Part shown: positions 46,557-55,910 of the stretch, piece by piece
How the letters are laid out: each line of letters starts with the position of its first letter
Numbering within the stretch: the stretch's first letter is position 1
From: Neorhizobium sp. SHOUNA12A
GTDB taxonomy: Bacteria > Pseudomonadota > Alphaproteobacteria > Rhizobiales > Rhizobiaceae
Reading direction: 5' to 3'
NCBI RefSeq assembly: GCF_023006505.1
Contig: NZ_JALBGV010000027.1
Span: forward strand, 1-64,000
DNA: 64,000 nucleotides
Notes under the pieces: model-generated
The model's input: the letters and a program-made list of their open reading frames with translations, nothing else
What the model was told of the DNA's origin: nothing
The model's database searches: none
Position numbers and translations under genes: made by a program

Positions 46557-47045
46557 TTCTTTCCCTTCCAACGCGACTTATCGTGTGAGGAAGGGCTGGT
46601 TCGTGACCAGCTTCTCTTCCATTCAATGCTAAAATTAGCCTTTAGAAATTAAAGAAACGCTTAGAGAAAAAGGTATCTGCGCAGCCTTGGCGGGCATGAT
46701 TTTTCCTGCCGCGCTCGGCGGTTGAGAGATTTGACGTTTGATAGGGAAGATGCCTCACATCTTCTATTTCTTACCCCTCAATTCATGGGGGAAATATTAG
46801 TGCAGCCGCACTGCAATGTCGCAGCGGGGCGCTTTGATAGAAGATCAACCGGCTCTCGGCTTACGAGCAAAAGAGCCCGGCAGCGATTGACTTTTCCGGC
46901 GGAGTCCTCTTATAAGCCGCCCACGTTCAGCTCCGGCGGGCTTGCACGCATGCGGCCGCCTGCGCAGATCGTTTTTCCGAAGCGCTCTTGCCGTCGTGAT
47001 GACGGCAAACTCCAAGAAGGGCCGCACACCGCGGTATTAAAATAA
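46557..47045. other. Long intergenic region between chemoreceptor and rpmH
   Basis: This 489-bp region carries the divergent promoters. The first part, next to the chemoreceptor, is A/T-rich. A sigma70-type promoter for rpmH is visible at 46887-46916. A possible open frame at 46722-47045 lacks a ribosome-binding site and ends against rpmH, so I do not call it. No DnaA-box cluster or other structure was recognised. Confidence 0.5.
46887..46916 (+). promoter_or_regulatory. Promoter of rpmH-rnpA
   Basis: TTGACT (46887-46892) and TATAAG (46911-46916) are separated by 18 bp. They lie 130 bp before rpmH on the plus strand and closely match sigma70-type -35 and -10 elements. Confidence 0.6.
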
Positions 47046-47180
47046 ATGAAGCGTACCTATCAACCGTCCAAGCTTGTTCGCAAGCGCCGCCACGGATTCC
47101 GCACCCGTATGGCCACCAAAGGTGGTCGTCTGGTTCTCTCCGCACGTCGCGCCCGTGGCCGCAAGCGTCTCTCGGCCTAA
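47046..47180 (+). CDS. rpmH: 50S ribosomal protein L34
   Basis: L34 is a small basic protein of the large ribosomal subunit. The 44-residue translation begins [20 protein letters not shown] and ends [12 protein letters not shown], the canonical L34 sequence. It precedes rnpA by 28 bp, the near-universal bacterial arrangement, and shares its promoter. Confidence 0.98.
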   Translation: MKRTYQPSKLVRKRRHGFRTRMATKGGRLVLSARRARGRKRLSA

Positions 47181-47208
47181 GGCCTGAGATGCCCGAGACG
47201 ACCGGGCG

Positions 47209-47601
47209 ATGACGACTGAGACAAAGAACGAGAAAACTGTCGGGCGGCTTAAAAGCCGGCCGCAGTTCCTTGCTGTCCGGGAAGGCGAAGCTCGCCGAGG
47301 CCGGAACTTCCTTCTGGAAGTCCTTGATCGGAACCAGCCGGACGAAGCGCCGCGCGTCGGTTTCACCGTTACCAAGAAACATGGCAACGCGGTCGAACGC
47401 AACCGCATGCGCCGCCGCCTCCGCGAGGTGGTGAGGCAATCTGCCGGATTTGCAATGAAGAACGGACACGACTATGTGATTGTCGCGCGGCGGGAGGTGC
47501 TTAAGGCCCCCTTTGCGGATATGACGGCTCAGCTTATCGAGCGTATCGAAAGCAAGCCGAGACCAAAGCGGTCCGAGGAGACCCGTTCCAGGAAAGCATG
47601 A
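47209..47601 (+). CDS. rnpA: Ribonuclease P protein component
   Basis: RnpA is the protein cofactor of RNase P, which matures tRNA 5' ends. The 130-residue basic protein has the signature [21 protein letters not shown] in the central RNA-binding cleft (given here as [15 protein letters not shown]), the N-terminal [13 protein letters not shown] and [10 protein letters not shown]. It is slightly long at both ends compared with E. coli (119). The ribosome-binding site of ATG 47209 is weak, so the first residues are uncertain. Its end overlaps yidC by four bases. Confidence 0.96.
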   Translation: MTTETKNEKTVGRLKSRPQFLAVREGEARRGRNFLLEVLDRNQPDEAPRVGFTVTKKHGNAVERNRMRRRLREVVRQSAGFAMKNGHDYVIVARREVLKAPFADMTAQLIERIESKPRPKRSEETRSRKA

Positions 47602-49406
47602 TGGAAAAGAACCGCAATTACTTCATCGCGATCGCGCTCTCGGTGCTGATCGTTCTTGCCTGGCAGTTCCTCTATATGAACCCGAGGATGGAAGCCCAGC
47701 GGCGCGCCGAAGAAGCCAGCCGTGCGCTTCAGGGCGAGAGCGCCCAGCCTGTTTCGCCGGAAAGCCCCGGCGCTCAGAGTGGTTCCGGCGTACTGGGGAA
47801 CCTGCCTGGTGCGAACCCGGCAACTGCCGCACTCTCCCGCGATCAGGCGCTGGCCCGGTCGCAACGCGTCCAGATCGAGACGCCTGCTCTGATCGGCTCC
47901 ATCAACCTGACCGGCGCCCGCTTCGACGACCTCAAGCTGCGTGAATATCGCGAGACCGTCGACGAAAAGAGCCCGATCATTACGCTGTTCTCGCCATCCG
48001 ACACGACGGATGGCTATTTCACTGAAGTCGGCTACATCCCGAATGAAACGATCGGCACCGCTCCCGGTACCGGCACGCAGTGGACGCTCGCAAGCGGCGG
48101 CAAGCTGACCCAGCAGACGCCGGTGACGCTGACCTTCACCAACGAGAAGGGCGTCACCTTCACGCGCACCGTCTCGGTCGACGACCATTACATGCTGACT
48201 GTTGCCGACAAGATCGACAACAAGACCGCTGCCCCGGTGACGCTGACGCCTTATGGCCGCGTCATCCGCAACAACAAGCCGGCCACGCCTGCCGTCTGGG
48301 TTATCCACGAAGGCTTCATCGGCGTAATGGGCGAGAGCGGCAGCCTCAACGAGCATACCTACGCCAATATCGAAAAAGAGCAGTACACCAACGAGAAGGC
48401 CAAGACCGGCTGGCTCGGGATCACCGACAAGTACTGGGCTGCCACCATCGTGCCGCCGCAGACGCTGCCTTATGTGGCGCGCTTCTCGCATTTCACCGGC
48501 GGTCAGGCGAGCTACCAGGCTGACTACAAGGGCGATGACCTGACGGTTCAGCCGGGCCAGTCGACCGAGATCAAGAACCTCGTCTTCGCCGGCGCCAAGG
48601 AAGTGCCGCTGGTCTCGCGCTACGAGACGGAATTCGGCGTTCCGCAGTTCAACCGCCTGATAGACTGGGGATGGTTCTACTTCATCACCAAGCCGATGTT
48701 CCAGCTGATGGACTTCTTCTTCCGTCACGTGGGCAATTTCGGCGTGGCGATCCTGCTCACCACCATCGTCGTCAAGACGCTGTTCTTCCCGCTGGCCAGC
48801 AAGCAATACGCTTCGATGGCCAACATGAAGCGCATGCAGCCGAAGATGGAAGAGCTGAAAGCCAAGTTCGGCGACGACCGAATGGCCCTGCAACAGGCGA
48901 CGATGGCGCTTTACAAGGAAGAAAAGATCAATCCGATCGCCGGCTGCTGGCCGGTCATCCTGCAGATTCCGATCTTCTTTTCGCTCTACAAGGTCATCTA
49001 TGTCACCATCGAAATGCGGCACGCGCCGTTCTTCGGGTGGATTCAGGACCTGTCCGCCCCCGACCCGACCTCGCTTTTCAATCTCTTCGGCCTGCTGCCC
49101 TACGACGTGCCGCATGCCTTGATGATCGGCGTATGGCCGCTAGTCATGGGCGTTACCATGTTCCTGCAGATGCGCATGAACCCGACGCCGCCGGATCCGA
49201 CACAGGCGATGATCTTCACCTGGATGCCGCTGGTGTTCACCTTCATGCTGTCGTCCTTCCCTGCGGGCCTCGTCATCTACTGGGCCTGGAACAACACTCT
49301 GTCGGTAACGCAGCAGGCAATCATCATGAAGCGCCATGGTGCGAAGGTGGAGCTGTTCGACAATCTGAAGGGCCTCTTCCGACGAAAACCGGCGCCGACA
49401 AAATAG
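47598..49406 (+). CDS. yidC: Membrane protein insertase YidC
   Basis: YidC inserts and folds inner-membrane proteins with or without SecYEG. The 602-residue protein has an N-terminal anchor ([19 protein letters not shown]), a large periplasmic domain to about residue 345, then the five-helix core ([78 protein letters not shown]). Starts at 47598 and 47601 are both ATG. The overlap with rnpA implies coupled translation. A strong terminator follows. Confidence 0.98.
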   Translation: MMEKNRNYFIAIALSVLIVLAWQFLYMNPRMEAQRRAEEASRALQGESAQPVSPESPGAQSGSGVLGNLPGANPATAALSRDQALARSQRVQIETPALIGSINLTGARFDDLKLREYRETVDEKSPIITLFSPSDTTDGYFTEVGYIPNETIGTAPGTGTQWTLASGGKLTQQTPVTLTFTNEKGVTFTRTVSVDDHYMLTVADKIDNKTAAPVTLTPYGRVIRNNKPATPAVWVIHEGFIGVMGESGSLNEHTYANIEKEQYTNEKAKTGWLGITDKYWAATIVPPQTLPYVARFSHFTGGQASYQADYKGDDLTVQPGQSTEIKNLVFAGAKEVPLVSRYETEFGVPQFNRLIDWGWFYFITKPMFQLMDFFFRHVGNFGVAILLTTIVVKTLFFPLASKQYASMANMKRMQPKMEELKAKFGDDRMALQQATMALYKEEKINPIAGCWPVILQIPIFFSLYKVIYVTIEMRHAPFFGWIQDLSAPDPTSLFNLFGLLPYDVPHALMIGVWPLVMGVTMFLQMRMNPTPPDPTQAMIFTWMPLVFTFMLSSFPAGLVIYWAWNNTLSVTQQAIIMKRHGAKVELFDNLKGLFRRKPAPTK

Positions 49407-49428
49407 CGCCTGCCGATAAACGAATGAG

Positions 49429-49456
49429 AACCCCGGCTCGTCCGGGGTTTTTCTTT
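49429..49456 (+). terminator. Terminator after yidC
   Basis: AACCCCGG (49429-49436) and CCGGGGTT (49442-49449) form a perfect stem with loop CTCGT, followed by TTTCTTTT. It lies before yihA, which must be read through or have its own promoter. Confidence 0.88.
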
Positions 49457-49546
49457 TAGGGAAAGGGCTGAAAAGCCCGAAAGCTTGACATTGCCGGCCA
49501 AAACCTTGAAGCCGTGCCCTTCGACAAAACAGGACGACCAGAACCG

Positions 49547-50206
49547 ATGCCCGCAGACATGAGCACGGACGACAAACCGCTATTCGGCCGCCCCTGGATC
49601 TTCATCCGCGGCGTACCCTCGATGAAATTCCTGCCCCCGGAAGGCCCGCTGGAAGTCGCCTTTGCCGGCCGCTCGAACGTCGGCAAGTCGTCGCTGATCA
49701 ATGCGCTCGTCGGCCAGAAGGCTTTGGCGCGCACTTCCAATACGCCCGGCCGGACCCAGGAGCTCAACTATTTCGTGCCGGATGGCTATTCGGGCGCAGG
49801 TACCGACCTGCCGCCGATGGCACTGGTCGATATGCCGGGCTATGGTTATGCCAAGGCTCCGAAGGAAACCGTCGATGCCTGGACCAGGCTCGTCTTCGAC
49901 TATCTGCGCGGCCGCGCGACGCTAAAGCGCGTCTATGTGCTGATCGACAGCCGCCACGGCATCAAAAAGAACGACGACGAAGTCCTGGACCTCCTCGACA
50001 AGGCCGCCGTCTCCTACCAGATCGTGCTGACCAAGACGGACAAGATCAAGGAACCAGCCGTGGTGAAGCTGCTGGCCGAGACGCAGGAAAAGATCCGCAA
50101 GCATCCCGCCGCCTTCCCGTTCGTGCTCTCCACCTCCTCCGAAAAGGGCAAGGGGATAGACGAACTGCGCCAGGCGATTGCCGAAACCGTCGGCCGCCCG
50201 GTCTGA
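49547..50206 (+). CDS. engB: Ribosome biogenesis GTPase YihA/YsxC (EngB)
   Basis: EngB is an essential GTPase in 50S subunit assembly. The protein of about 219 residues has G1 [11 protein letters not shown]2 [10 protein letters not shown]3 [13 protein letters not shown]4 TKTDKI and G5 [10 protein letters not shown]. The best start is ATG 49547 with AGGACG upstream; ATG 49559 and GTG 49514 are alternatives. It follows yidC across a terminator, as usual in rhizobia. Confidence 0.95.
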   Translation: MPADMSTDDKPLFGRPWIFIRGVPSMKFLPPEGPLEVAFAGRSNVGKSSLINALVGQKALARTSNTPGRTQELNYFVPDGYSGAGTDLPPMALVDMPGYGYAKAPKETVDAWTRLVFDYLRGRATLKRVYVLIDSRHGIKKNDDEVLDLLDKAAVSYQIVLTKTDKIKEPAVVKLLAETQEKIRKHPAAFPFVLSTSSEKGKGIDELRQAIAETVGRPV

Positions 50207-50291
50207 CGCTGTTCTTGAAACGGCAGATCCGGCCACCCCGAGAAGAGGCAGCCGGATCTTGACGTAAGAGCCTCAAACGCGTGACCGGCTT

Positions 50292-50849
50292 TTACATTTT
50301 CGGGAGCAGGACCTTGTCGACCACATGGATGACGCCGTTCGACTGCTTGACGTCGGCGATCGTCACATGGGCCACGCCGCCCATCTCGTCGGTGAGCGTG
50401 ATCTTGCCCATGTTTTCCTTGGCCTTCAGAATGCAGCCACCGACGGTCTTGACGTCATGGGTGCCCTTGTCGTCCTTGATCATCTTTTCGATGGCCGTGG
50501 ACATGGCGTCCGCCGCAACCACGTGGCAGGTCAGCACCTTGGTAAGCTGAGCTTTGTTCTCCGGCTTCAGCAGTGTTTCGACCGTGCCCTTCGGCAGAGC
50601 GGCGAAGGCTTCGTTGGTGGGCGCAAAGACCGTGAACGGGCCCTTGCCCTGGAGCGTCTCGACCAGACCGGCAGCCTTGACGGCAGCGACGAGCGTCGTG
50701 TGGTCCTTGGAGTTCACGGCGTTTTCGACGATGTTCTTGCCTTCATACATCGCCGCGCCGCCGACTTTGGGATTGGCGGCGAAGGCGGTGACTGTGGCGG
50801 CGGACAGAACGGTCGCGATGGCGAGCGTGCGGAGTGCGGTCTTCAACAT
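50292..50849 (-). CDS. Secreted fasciclin (FAS1) domain protein
   Basis: This 185-residue protein has a signal peptide (KTALRTLAIATVLSAATVTAFA) and a single FAS1 domain of about 140 residues with the H1 motif GPFTVFAPTNEAFAALP and the H2 motif SNGVIHVVDKVLLP. FAS1 proteins mediate adhesion; rhizobial members such as Nex18 are secreted and linked to symbiosis. ATG 50849 follows GAGAGGAAG. It is transcribed against its neighbours, lying between engB and argB, genes usually adjacent in rhizobia, so it looks like an insertion. Confidence 0.92.
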   Translation of the reverse strand: MLKTALRTLAIATVLSAATVTAFAANPKVGGAAMYEGKNIVENAVNSKDHTTLVAAVKAAGLVETLQGKGPFTVFAPTNEAFAALPKGTVETLLKPENKAQLTKVLTCHVVAADAMSTAIEKMIKDDKGTHDVKTVGGCILKAKENMGKITLTDEMGGVAHVTIADVKQSNGVIHVVDKVLLPKM

Positions 50850-51201
50850 GATGGCTTCCTCTCAACGAATCTTGTTGCCCCGGCGCGGATGCGCGCCTCC
50901 CAAGGCCTGGCGTCCCGACATCGGCGGAGACATCACAAGAGACGGAAGCCGGAGAAGAAGAGTTTCAGCGGCGATGAGAAAGCCGGAAAATTAACATCAA
51001 ACCTTTGTTTTTATTGATTTATATTTTCCGTAGCGCCCGCAATCCGCTTGACCACCATGCCCCTGATCGGCGTTCGTGCTGGCGCGCGGCGCTCTGTTTG
51101 GCCTGCGCGGCTCCGTCGATTGCGCGATAATCTCCGGACTTATTATTTCCTCTGTCAAAAACATGCGCTAAAAGGCCCCACTCAATATTCAGGGGTATCC
51201 C
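50850..51201. other. Divergent region between fasciclin gene and argB
   Basis: This 352-bp interval must hold the promoters of the fasciclin gene and argB. An A/T-rich patch lies at about 50985-51030. No clear operator, riboswitch or extra gene is visible. Confidence 0.45.
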
Positions 51202-52089
51202 ATGACGGCTTCCGAAAGCGAACTTCAGGCAAAGCTTCTGGCACAGGCGCTGCCCTATATGCAGCGTTACGAAAACAAGACGATCGTCGTGAAATACGGC
51301 GGCCATGCCATGGGTGACACGGAGCTCGGCAAGGCTTTCGCGGCGGATATCGCGCTTCTCAAGCAGTCCGGCGTCAATCCGATCGTCGTGCATGGCGGGG
51401 GTCCGCAGATCGGTGCGATGCTGACGAAGATGGGCATCGAATCCAAGTTCGAAGCCGGCCTGCGCGTCACCGACCAGAAGACGGTCGAGATCGTCGAAAT
51501 GGTTCTCGCCGGCTCGATCAACAAGGAAATCGTCGCGCTGATCAACCAGACCGGCGAATGGGCGATCGGCCTTTGCGGCAAGGACGGTAACATGGTCTTC
51601 GCCGAAAAGGCCAAGAAGACCGTCATCGATCCGGACAGCAATATCGAGCGGGTTCTCGACCTCGGCTTCGTCGGCGAGGTGGTGGAAGTTGACCGCACGT
51701 TGCTTGACCTGCTCGCCAAGTCGGAAATGATCCCGGTCATCGCCCCGGTTGCTCCGGGCCGCGACGGCGCCACCTACAACATCAATGCCGACACGTTCGC
51801 AGGCGCCATCGCCGGCGCGCTCAGCGCCACCCGACTGCTGTTCCTCACCGACGTACCGGGTGTCCTCGACAAGGACAAGCAGCTGATCAAGGAACTGACG
51901 GTCGCCCAGGCCCAGGCCCTCATCAAGGACGGCACGATCTCCGGCGGCATGATCCCGAAGGTCGAGACCTGCATCGAGGCGATCAAGGCCGGCGTGCAGG
52001 GCGTCGTCATCTTGAACGGCAAGACCGCCCACTCGGTCCTGCTCGAAATCTTCACCGAACACGGCGCCGGCACACTGATCGTTCCCTGA
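51202..52089 (+). CDS. argB: Acetylglutamate kinase
   Basis: ArgB phosphorylates N-acetylglutamate in arginine synthesis and is the usual feedback-controlled step. The 295-residue protein has [30 protein letters not shown], the substrate region [16 protein letters not shown] and the ATP-site [10 protein letters not shown] and [12 protein letters not shown]. An N-terminal extension of about 20 residues ([20 protein letters not shown]) is the type that forms arginine-sensitive hexamers. ATG 51202 has GGGGT upstream. Confidence 0.97.
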   Translation: MTASESELQAKLLAQALPYMQRYENKTIVVKYGGHAMGDTELGKAFAADIALLKQSGVNPIVVHGGGPQIGAMLTKMGIESKFEAGLRVTDQKTVEIVEMVLAGSINKEIVALINQTGEWAIGLCGKDGNMVFAEKAKKTVIDPDSNIERVLDLGFVGEVVEVDRTLLDLLAKSEMIPVIAPVAPGRDGATYNINADTFAGAIAGALSATRLLFLTDVPGVLDKDKQLIKELTVAQAQALIKDGTISGGMIPKVETCIEAIKAGVQGVVILNGKTAHSVLLEIFTEHGAGTLIVP

Positions 52090-52108
52090 TCGCCGATGCC
52101 TCCGATGC

Positions 52109-52882
52109 TCAGCCGGCGGCGGTGAAAACCGCCGCGGCGTCTTCCTTCAGCTTCGCCATCATCGCCCGGTAGGGACCCGGCCCGTAGCTGACCCGACCGA
52201 CACCAAGTTCGCCGAGGCGTTTCGGCGACGGAACGCCACTGAACATCATGATGTTGACTGGAAGTGGCGAGGCCTTGCACAGCGTCTCGATCAACCCCTC
52301 ATCGGCCAGTCCCGGCGCAAAGAAACCGTTGGCCCCAGCCTCGGCATAGGCTCTGGCGCGTTCGATCGCCTGATCGAGAAGTGCTGCATGCTTCGTCCGG
52401 TCGCCTTCCTGAAGGAAAAGATCGGTCCGGGCGTTGATGAAGAATGGCATATCGCGTGTGTCTGCCAAGGTCCGGATGGCACGGATGCGATCGGCCTGCT
52501 GCTCCACGGGATAGATACCGCTGCCGCCGATGACCTGATCCTCGAAATTGATGCCGATCGCACCCGCGTCGATGACCCTGGCGACATTTGCCGCCAGTTC
52601 GGCCGGATCCTCCGCATAACCGCCCTCAAAATCCACCGACAACGGCAGGTCGACGGCCGCGGTGATCGATTTCGCCGTGGCGAGCAATGCATCGAGCGGC
52701 AGGTTTTCGCCATCGGCATAGCCTTGCGCTGCGGCGACCGACCAGCTTCCAGTGCCGAGCGCCTTCGCCCCAGCATCCGCAACCGCCTTGGCAGTGCCTG
52801 CATCCCAGATGTTGTAGATGATGACCGGGTTGCCCTTCTGGTGAAGTGCCGCGAACGCGGCTGCCTTGTCTTTCTCCAGCAT
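52109..52882 (-). CDS. Isocitrate lyase/PEP mutase-family protein
   Basis: This 257-residue TIM-barrel protein belongs to the ICL/PEP-mutase superfamily: IYNIWDAGTAKAVADAGAKALGTGSW, VDFEGGYAEDP, GINFEDQ, FFINARTDLFL. The superfamily lyase motif KKCGH is absent, so it is neither isocitrate lyase nor methylisocitrate lyase; related enzymes are oxaloacetate decarboxylase-like or phosphonopyruvate hydrolases. ATG 52882 has GGAGG seven bases upstream, which fixes the start. It is convergent with argB. The reaction is unknown. Confidence 0.85.
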   Translation of the reverse strand: MLEKDKAAAFAALHQKGNPVIIYNIWDAGTAKAVADAGAKALGTGSWSVAAAQGYADGENLPLDALLATAKSITAAVDLPLSVDFEGGYAEDPAELAANVARVIDAGAIGINFEDQVIGGSGIYPVEQQADRIRAIRTLADTRDMPFFINARTDLFLQEGDRTKHAALLDQAIERARAYAEAGANGFFAPGLADEGLIETLCKASPLPVNIMMFSGVPSPKRLGELGVGRVSYGPGPYRAMMAKLKEDAAAVFTAAG

Positions 52883-52954
52883 GAATGATCCTCCCATTGA
52901 TCGGAATACCCTAACCGGTTTCGGTGACGGATGCCGCCGCAAATCGGGCGTCGA

Positions 52955-53857
52955 TCAGGAAAAGAGCAACCCGAGGATGCCGCCGACGATCAAGAGGCAG
53001 CCAAACACCTCCATGCGGTTCACCCGTTCATGGAAAAGGAAATAAGACGCCATGAAGGTGAAGACGAGCTCGATCTGCCCGAGCGCGCGGACATAGGCCA
53101 CCTGCTGCAGGGTCATGGCGGTGAACCAGCCGGCCGAGCCGACCACGCCTGCCAGGCCGACGAGAGAGGATGAACGCCACGAGAGAACGACCTGGACGAT
53201 CTCACGCTTGTCCTTCCAGAACATCCAGACCAGCATGAAGGCGGTCTGGAAAGTCGTGACACAGGCGAGCGTCACCGCGGCCTCCATGACCGGACCGGGA
53301 CCGCCGAGCGACAGCGACGCGCTGCGGTAGGAGACGGCCGAAATACCGAAGACCGCGCCTGACGCGATGCCGATCAAGGCAGTGCGGCTGGTCATGGCGA
53401 CTATCATGTTGCGCCAGGACAGCGGCATGCGCGCCATCGAAATCGTCATCACGCCGATCACGCCGACGATGATCGCGGCGACCGAACCCGGCGTCAGCTT
53501 TTCGCCGAGCAGAATGAAGCCAAATATGGCAGCCTGCACCGGCTCGGTCTTGGAATAGGCCGTTCCGACCGCAAAATTCCGCAGCGAAAAGAGATGCACC
53601 AGCATCATGGTCGCAAAGATCTGTGCCAGCCCGCCGATCACCGCCCATAAGGCGAAGGTCCAGTTCAGTGTCGGGAACGGGTAACCGGCGACATGGTGAA
53701 GGAACAGGGCATAGAGGATTGCGATCGGAAAACCGTAGCCGAAGCGCACGAAGCTCGCTCCGCGCGTGCCAAGAGACCCCTGTAGATGCTTCTGCAGCGC
53801 AGAGCGCAGGTTCTGCAGGAAGGCGGCGGCGATGGTGATGGGGATCCAGAGTTCCAT
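52955..53857 (-). CDS. DMT-superfamily (EamA) transporter
   Basis: This 300-residue inner-membrane protein has ten predicted helices arranged as two EamA repeats, the first ending near residue 140 (AAIIVGVIGVMTISMA), the second ending with VNRMEVFGCLLIVGGILGLL. Short loops and length fit drug/metabolite exporters. The substrate is unknown. It starts at 53857 and shares about 100 bp of upstream sequence with the divergent nucleotidase gene. Confidence 0.9.
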   Translation of the reverse strand: MELWIPITIAAAFLQNLRSALQKHLQGSLGTRGASFVRFGYGFPIAILYALFLHHVAGYPFPTLNWTFALWAVIGGLAQIFATMMLVHLFSLRNFAVGTAYSKTEPVQAAIFGFILLGEKLTPGSVAAIIVGVIGVMTISMARMPLSWRNMIVAMTSRTALIGIASGAVFGISAVSYRSASLSLGGPGPVMEAAVTLACVTTFQTAFMLVWMFWKDKREIVQVVLSWRSSSLVGLAGVVGSAGWFTAMTLQQVAYVRALGQIELVFTFMASYFLFHERVNRMEVFGCLLIVGGILGLLFS

Positions 53858-53962
53858 ATGCGGGCGGTATCACGCGTTCCGGCAGATCGCCAAGGCCGGC
53901 TCTGGCCGAAAGCGTACGTCTTTTTCGTTTTCTTTGCCGCCGTGCCGGTGCATAAAGCCGCC

Positions 53963-54676
53963 ATGGAAAAAAAGCCGCAGACCTTGCCCGATCCCGCCGA
54001 TTTCGCCCATGTCCGCGACTGGGTGTTCGATCTCGACAACACGCTTTATCCGCATCACATCAATCTGTTCGCGCAGATCGACAAGAACATGACGGCCTAT
54101 GTGCAGGAATTGCTGCAGCTGGAGCCGGCGGAAGCGAAAGCGCTGCAGAAGCAATATTACCATGAACACGGCACGACGCTGCAGGGCCTGATGCTGAACC
54201 ACGGCATCGATCCGGACGGGTTTCTCGAACAGGCGCACGCGATCGACTATTCGGCGCTGTTGCCGCATCCGGAACTCGGCGAGGCGATCAAGGCCCTTCC
54301 CGGCCGCAAGTTCATCTTCACCAATGGCAGCGTGCCACATGCGGAGGCGGCGGCGCGAGCACTCGGCATTCTCGATAATTTCGACGACATATTCGACATC
54401 GTCGCGGCCGACTACGTGCCTAAACCGGCAGGCGCGACTTACGACAAGTTCGCCAGCCTGCATCGGGTCGATGCAAAAAGCGCTGCGATGTTCGAGGACC
54501 TGCCGCGCAATCTGCAGGTGCCGAAAGCGCTCGGCATGCGCACGGTCCTTCTGGTGCCGCGCAATCTGGATGCGGTGCTGATGGAACGTTGGGAGAAGCT
54601 TACCGATGAGGACGATCACATCGACTATGTGACCGACGATCTGACGGGTTTCCTCACCGGCCTCAACATCTGCTAA
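53963..54676 (+). CDS. HAD pyrimidine 5'-nucleotidase (SDT1/Phm8 type)
   Basis: This 237-residue HAD hydrolase has motif I VFDLDNTLYP, the cap helices to about residue 90, motif II FIFTNGS, and motif III-IV KPAGATYDKF and AAMFEDLPRNL. It belongs to the group including yeast SDT1 pyrimidine nucleotidase. ATG 53963 is in the usual place for rhizobial orthologues, which lie near dapD as here. It is divergent from the DMT transporter. Confidence 0.9.
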   Translation: MEKKPQTLPDPADFAHVRDWVFDLDNTLYPHHINLFAQIDKNMTAYVQELLQLEPAEAKALQKQYYHEHGTTLQGLMLNHGIDPDGFLEQAHAIDYSALLPHPELGEAIKALPGRKFIFTNGSVPHAEAAARALGILDNFDDIFDIVAADYVPKPAGATYDKFASLHRVDAKSAAMFEDLPRNLQVPKALGMRTVLLVPRNLDAVLMERWEKLTDEDDHIDYVTDDLTGFLTGLNIC

Positions 54677-54786
54677 CGTTTTATCGCCATTACAGAAAGT
54701 TCATCCACATTACGGATGTTTAAGTGGTTTTGACGGGTTGCGGGCCCTATCTTCAGGCTATCGAAACAACCTGAAGGACCACCACA

Positions 54787-55443
54787 ATGACCGCAAGAAA
54801 GATCGTTCTGGCGACCCTCGGAGCAGCGCTGATCGCCGGCGCAGCTATCCCGGCCTTTGCAGCCCCAGGGCGTGATGGTCCCGGCCGCCATAATGGTCCC
54901 GGCCGCGCCATGATGCAGGACGTGATGTTCGTCCGCCTGCTGAAGAACGCCGATGCCGACAAGGATGGCAAAATCTCCAAGGACGAGATGACTGCCTTCC
55001 AGGACAAGCTCTTTGCGGCAATCGACGCCAACAAGGACGGCTCTCTGACGCGCGGCGAAATTTTCGATTATCGCCAGGCGAAGATGGAAGAGTTCCGCAA
55101 GAACAACCAGCCGGAAGTCGCCAACACCGCGGACAAAAAGGACGACCAGTCCAACCGCGACATGGCAGATCGGCGCGACGACCATCGCCGCGACCGCGAT
55201 CATTCCGCCTGGAACCGCGACGACCAGGGCCGCCATGGCTGGGGCCGCGAGGACGCCCGCTGGGAACGCCCGCATGGCCGCCAGATGATGGGCCAGGGCG
55301 TGTTCCGCATGGTCGATGAAGACAAGGATGGGAAGATCACCAAGGCAGAAGCTTCTGCCGCATCCGACAAGCTGTTCGCCCGCATGGACACCAACAAGGA
55401 TGGAACCATTTCCATCGACGACTTGCCGGACCGCCCCCTCTAG
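54787..55443 (+). CDS. Exported four-EF-hand calcium-binding protein
   Basis: This 218-residue protein has a signal peptide (TARKIVLATLGAALIAGAAI, cleaved after AFA) and four EF-hand loops in two pairs: D56-E67 (DADKDGKISKDE), D80-E91 (DANKDGSLTRGE), D177-E188 (DEDKDGKITKAE) and D201-D212 (DTNKDGTISIDD). The linker of about 85 residues is very rich in Arg, Asp, His and Gly. The last loop ends in Asp rather than Glu. It is followed by a strong terminator and so is a single gene. Confidence 0.92.
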   Translation: MTARKIVLATLGAALIAGAAIPAFAAPGRDGPGRHNGPGRAMMQDVMFVRLLKNADADKDGKISKDEMTAFQDKLFAAIDANKDGSLTRGEIFDYRQAKMEEFRKNNQPEVANTADKKDDQSNRDMADRRDDHRRDRDHSAWNRDDQGRHGWGREDARWERPHGRQMMGQGVFRMVDEDKDGKITKAEASAASDKLFARMDTNKDGTISIDDLPDRPL

Positions 55444-55485
55444 TTCTCCGCCCCCTTGGAACTAGTTCCGACAGTCGTCCCAAGG

Positions 55486-55523
55486 ACCCGCCCTTTCCCC
55501 AAAGGGCGGGTTCTTTTATTTTT
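55486..55523 (+). terminator. Strong terminator after EF-hand gene
   Basis: ACCCGCCCTTT (55486-55496) and AAAGGGCGGGT (55501-55511) form a perfect 11-bp stem with loop CCCC, followed by TCTTTTATTTTT. Confidence 0.92.
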
Positions 55524-55544
55524 CGGATCAGATAAAGCCCGCAA

Positions 55545-55853
55545 TCAGGAAGGTCTGTGCTCGACTGCGGTCACTCGGTCCGCGACCTCCTCCACCTTGT
55601 CCTCGATGCGGACAAGCGACTGCTCGATCGTCGACTGCATGTGGGACAAAGCCCCGCCAAGTTCGATTTTGATAGAGAGCTCGAGATCATCCCGAACTTC
55701 CGCCTGACGTCGTTCCAGGCGCTTCGAAAATTCATAAGTCTGGATCGCCAGGGTCCTGATTTCAGAAACCTCCTTGCGAAGGGCGCGAACCTCGTCATTT
55801 GTCCGCTGCCCAAGCTTGGCCAGAAAATTCAGATCTACGACTTCATCGCTCAT
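55545..55853 (-). CDS. Short coiled-coil protein, unknown
   Basis: This protein of 102 residues has a continuous heptad-like helix from about residue 8 to the end (LAKLGQRTNDEVRALRKEV, RLERRQAEVRDDLELSIK, LVRIEDKVEEVADRVTAVE). There is no signal peptide or membrane segment. No family is recognised. ATG 55853 has AGAGGA upstream. It lies 57 bp after the LOG-family gene on the same strand, so it may be co-transcribed with it. Similar small helical proteins are common in Rhizobiales. Confidence 0.72.
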   Translation of the reverse strand: MSDEVVDLNFLAKLGQRTNDEVRALRKEVSEIRTLAIQTYEFSKRLERRQAEVRDDLELSIKIELGGALSHMQSTIEQSLVRIEDKVEEVADRVTAVEHRPS

Positions 55854-55910
55854 CGGTACCATCCTCTAGCGACAATCTAGTCGCGAACTTCGCGACTTTC
55901 AATCAAGCCT

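Noticed and set aside
46722..47045. Open frame of 107 codons before rpmH
   Set aside because: It overlaps the rpmH promoter, has no ribosome-binding site and no protein-like pattern.
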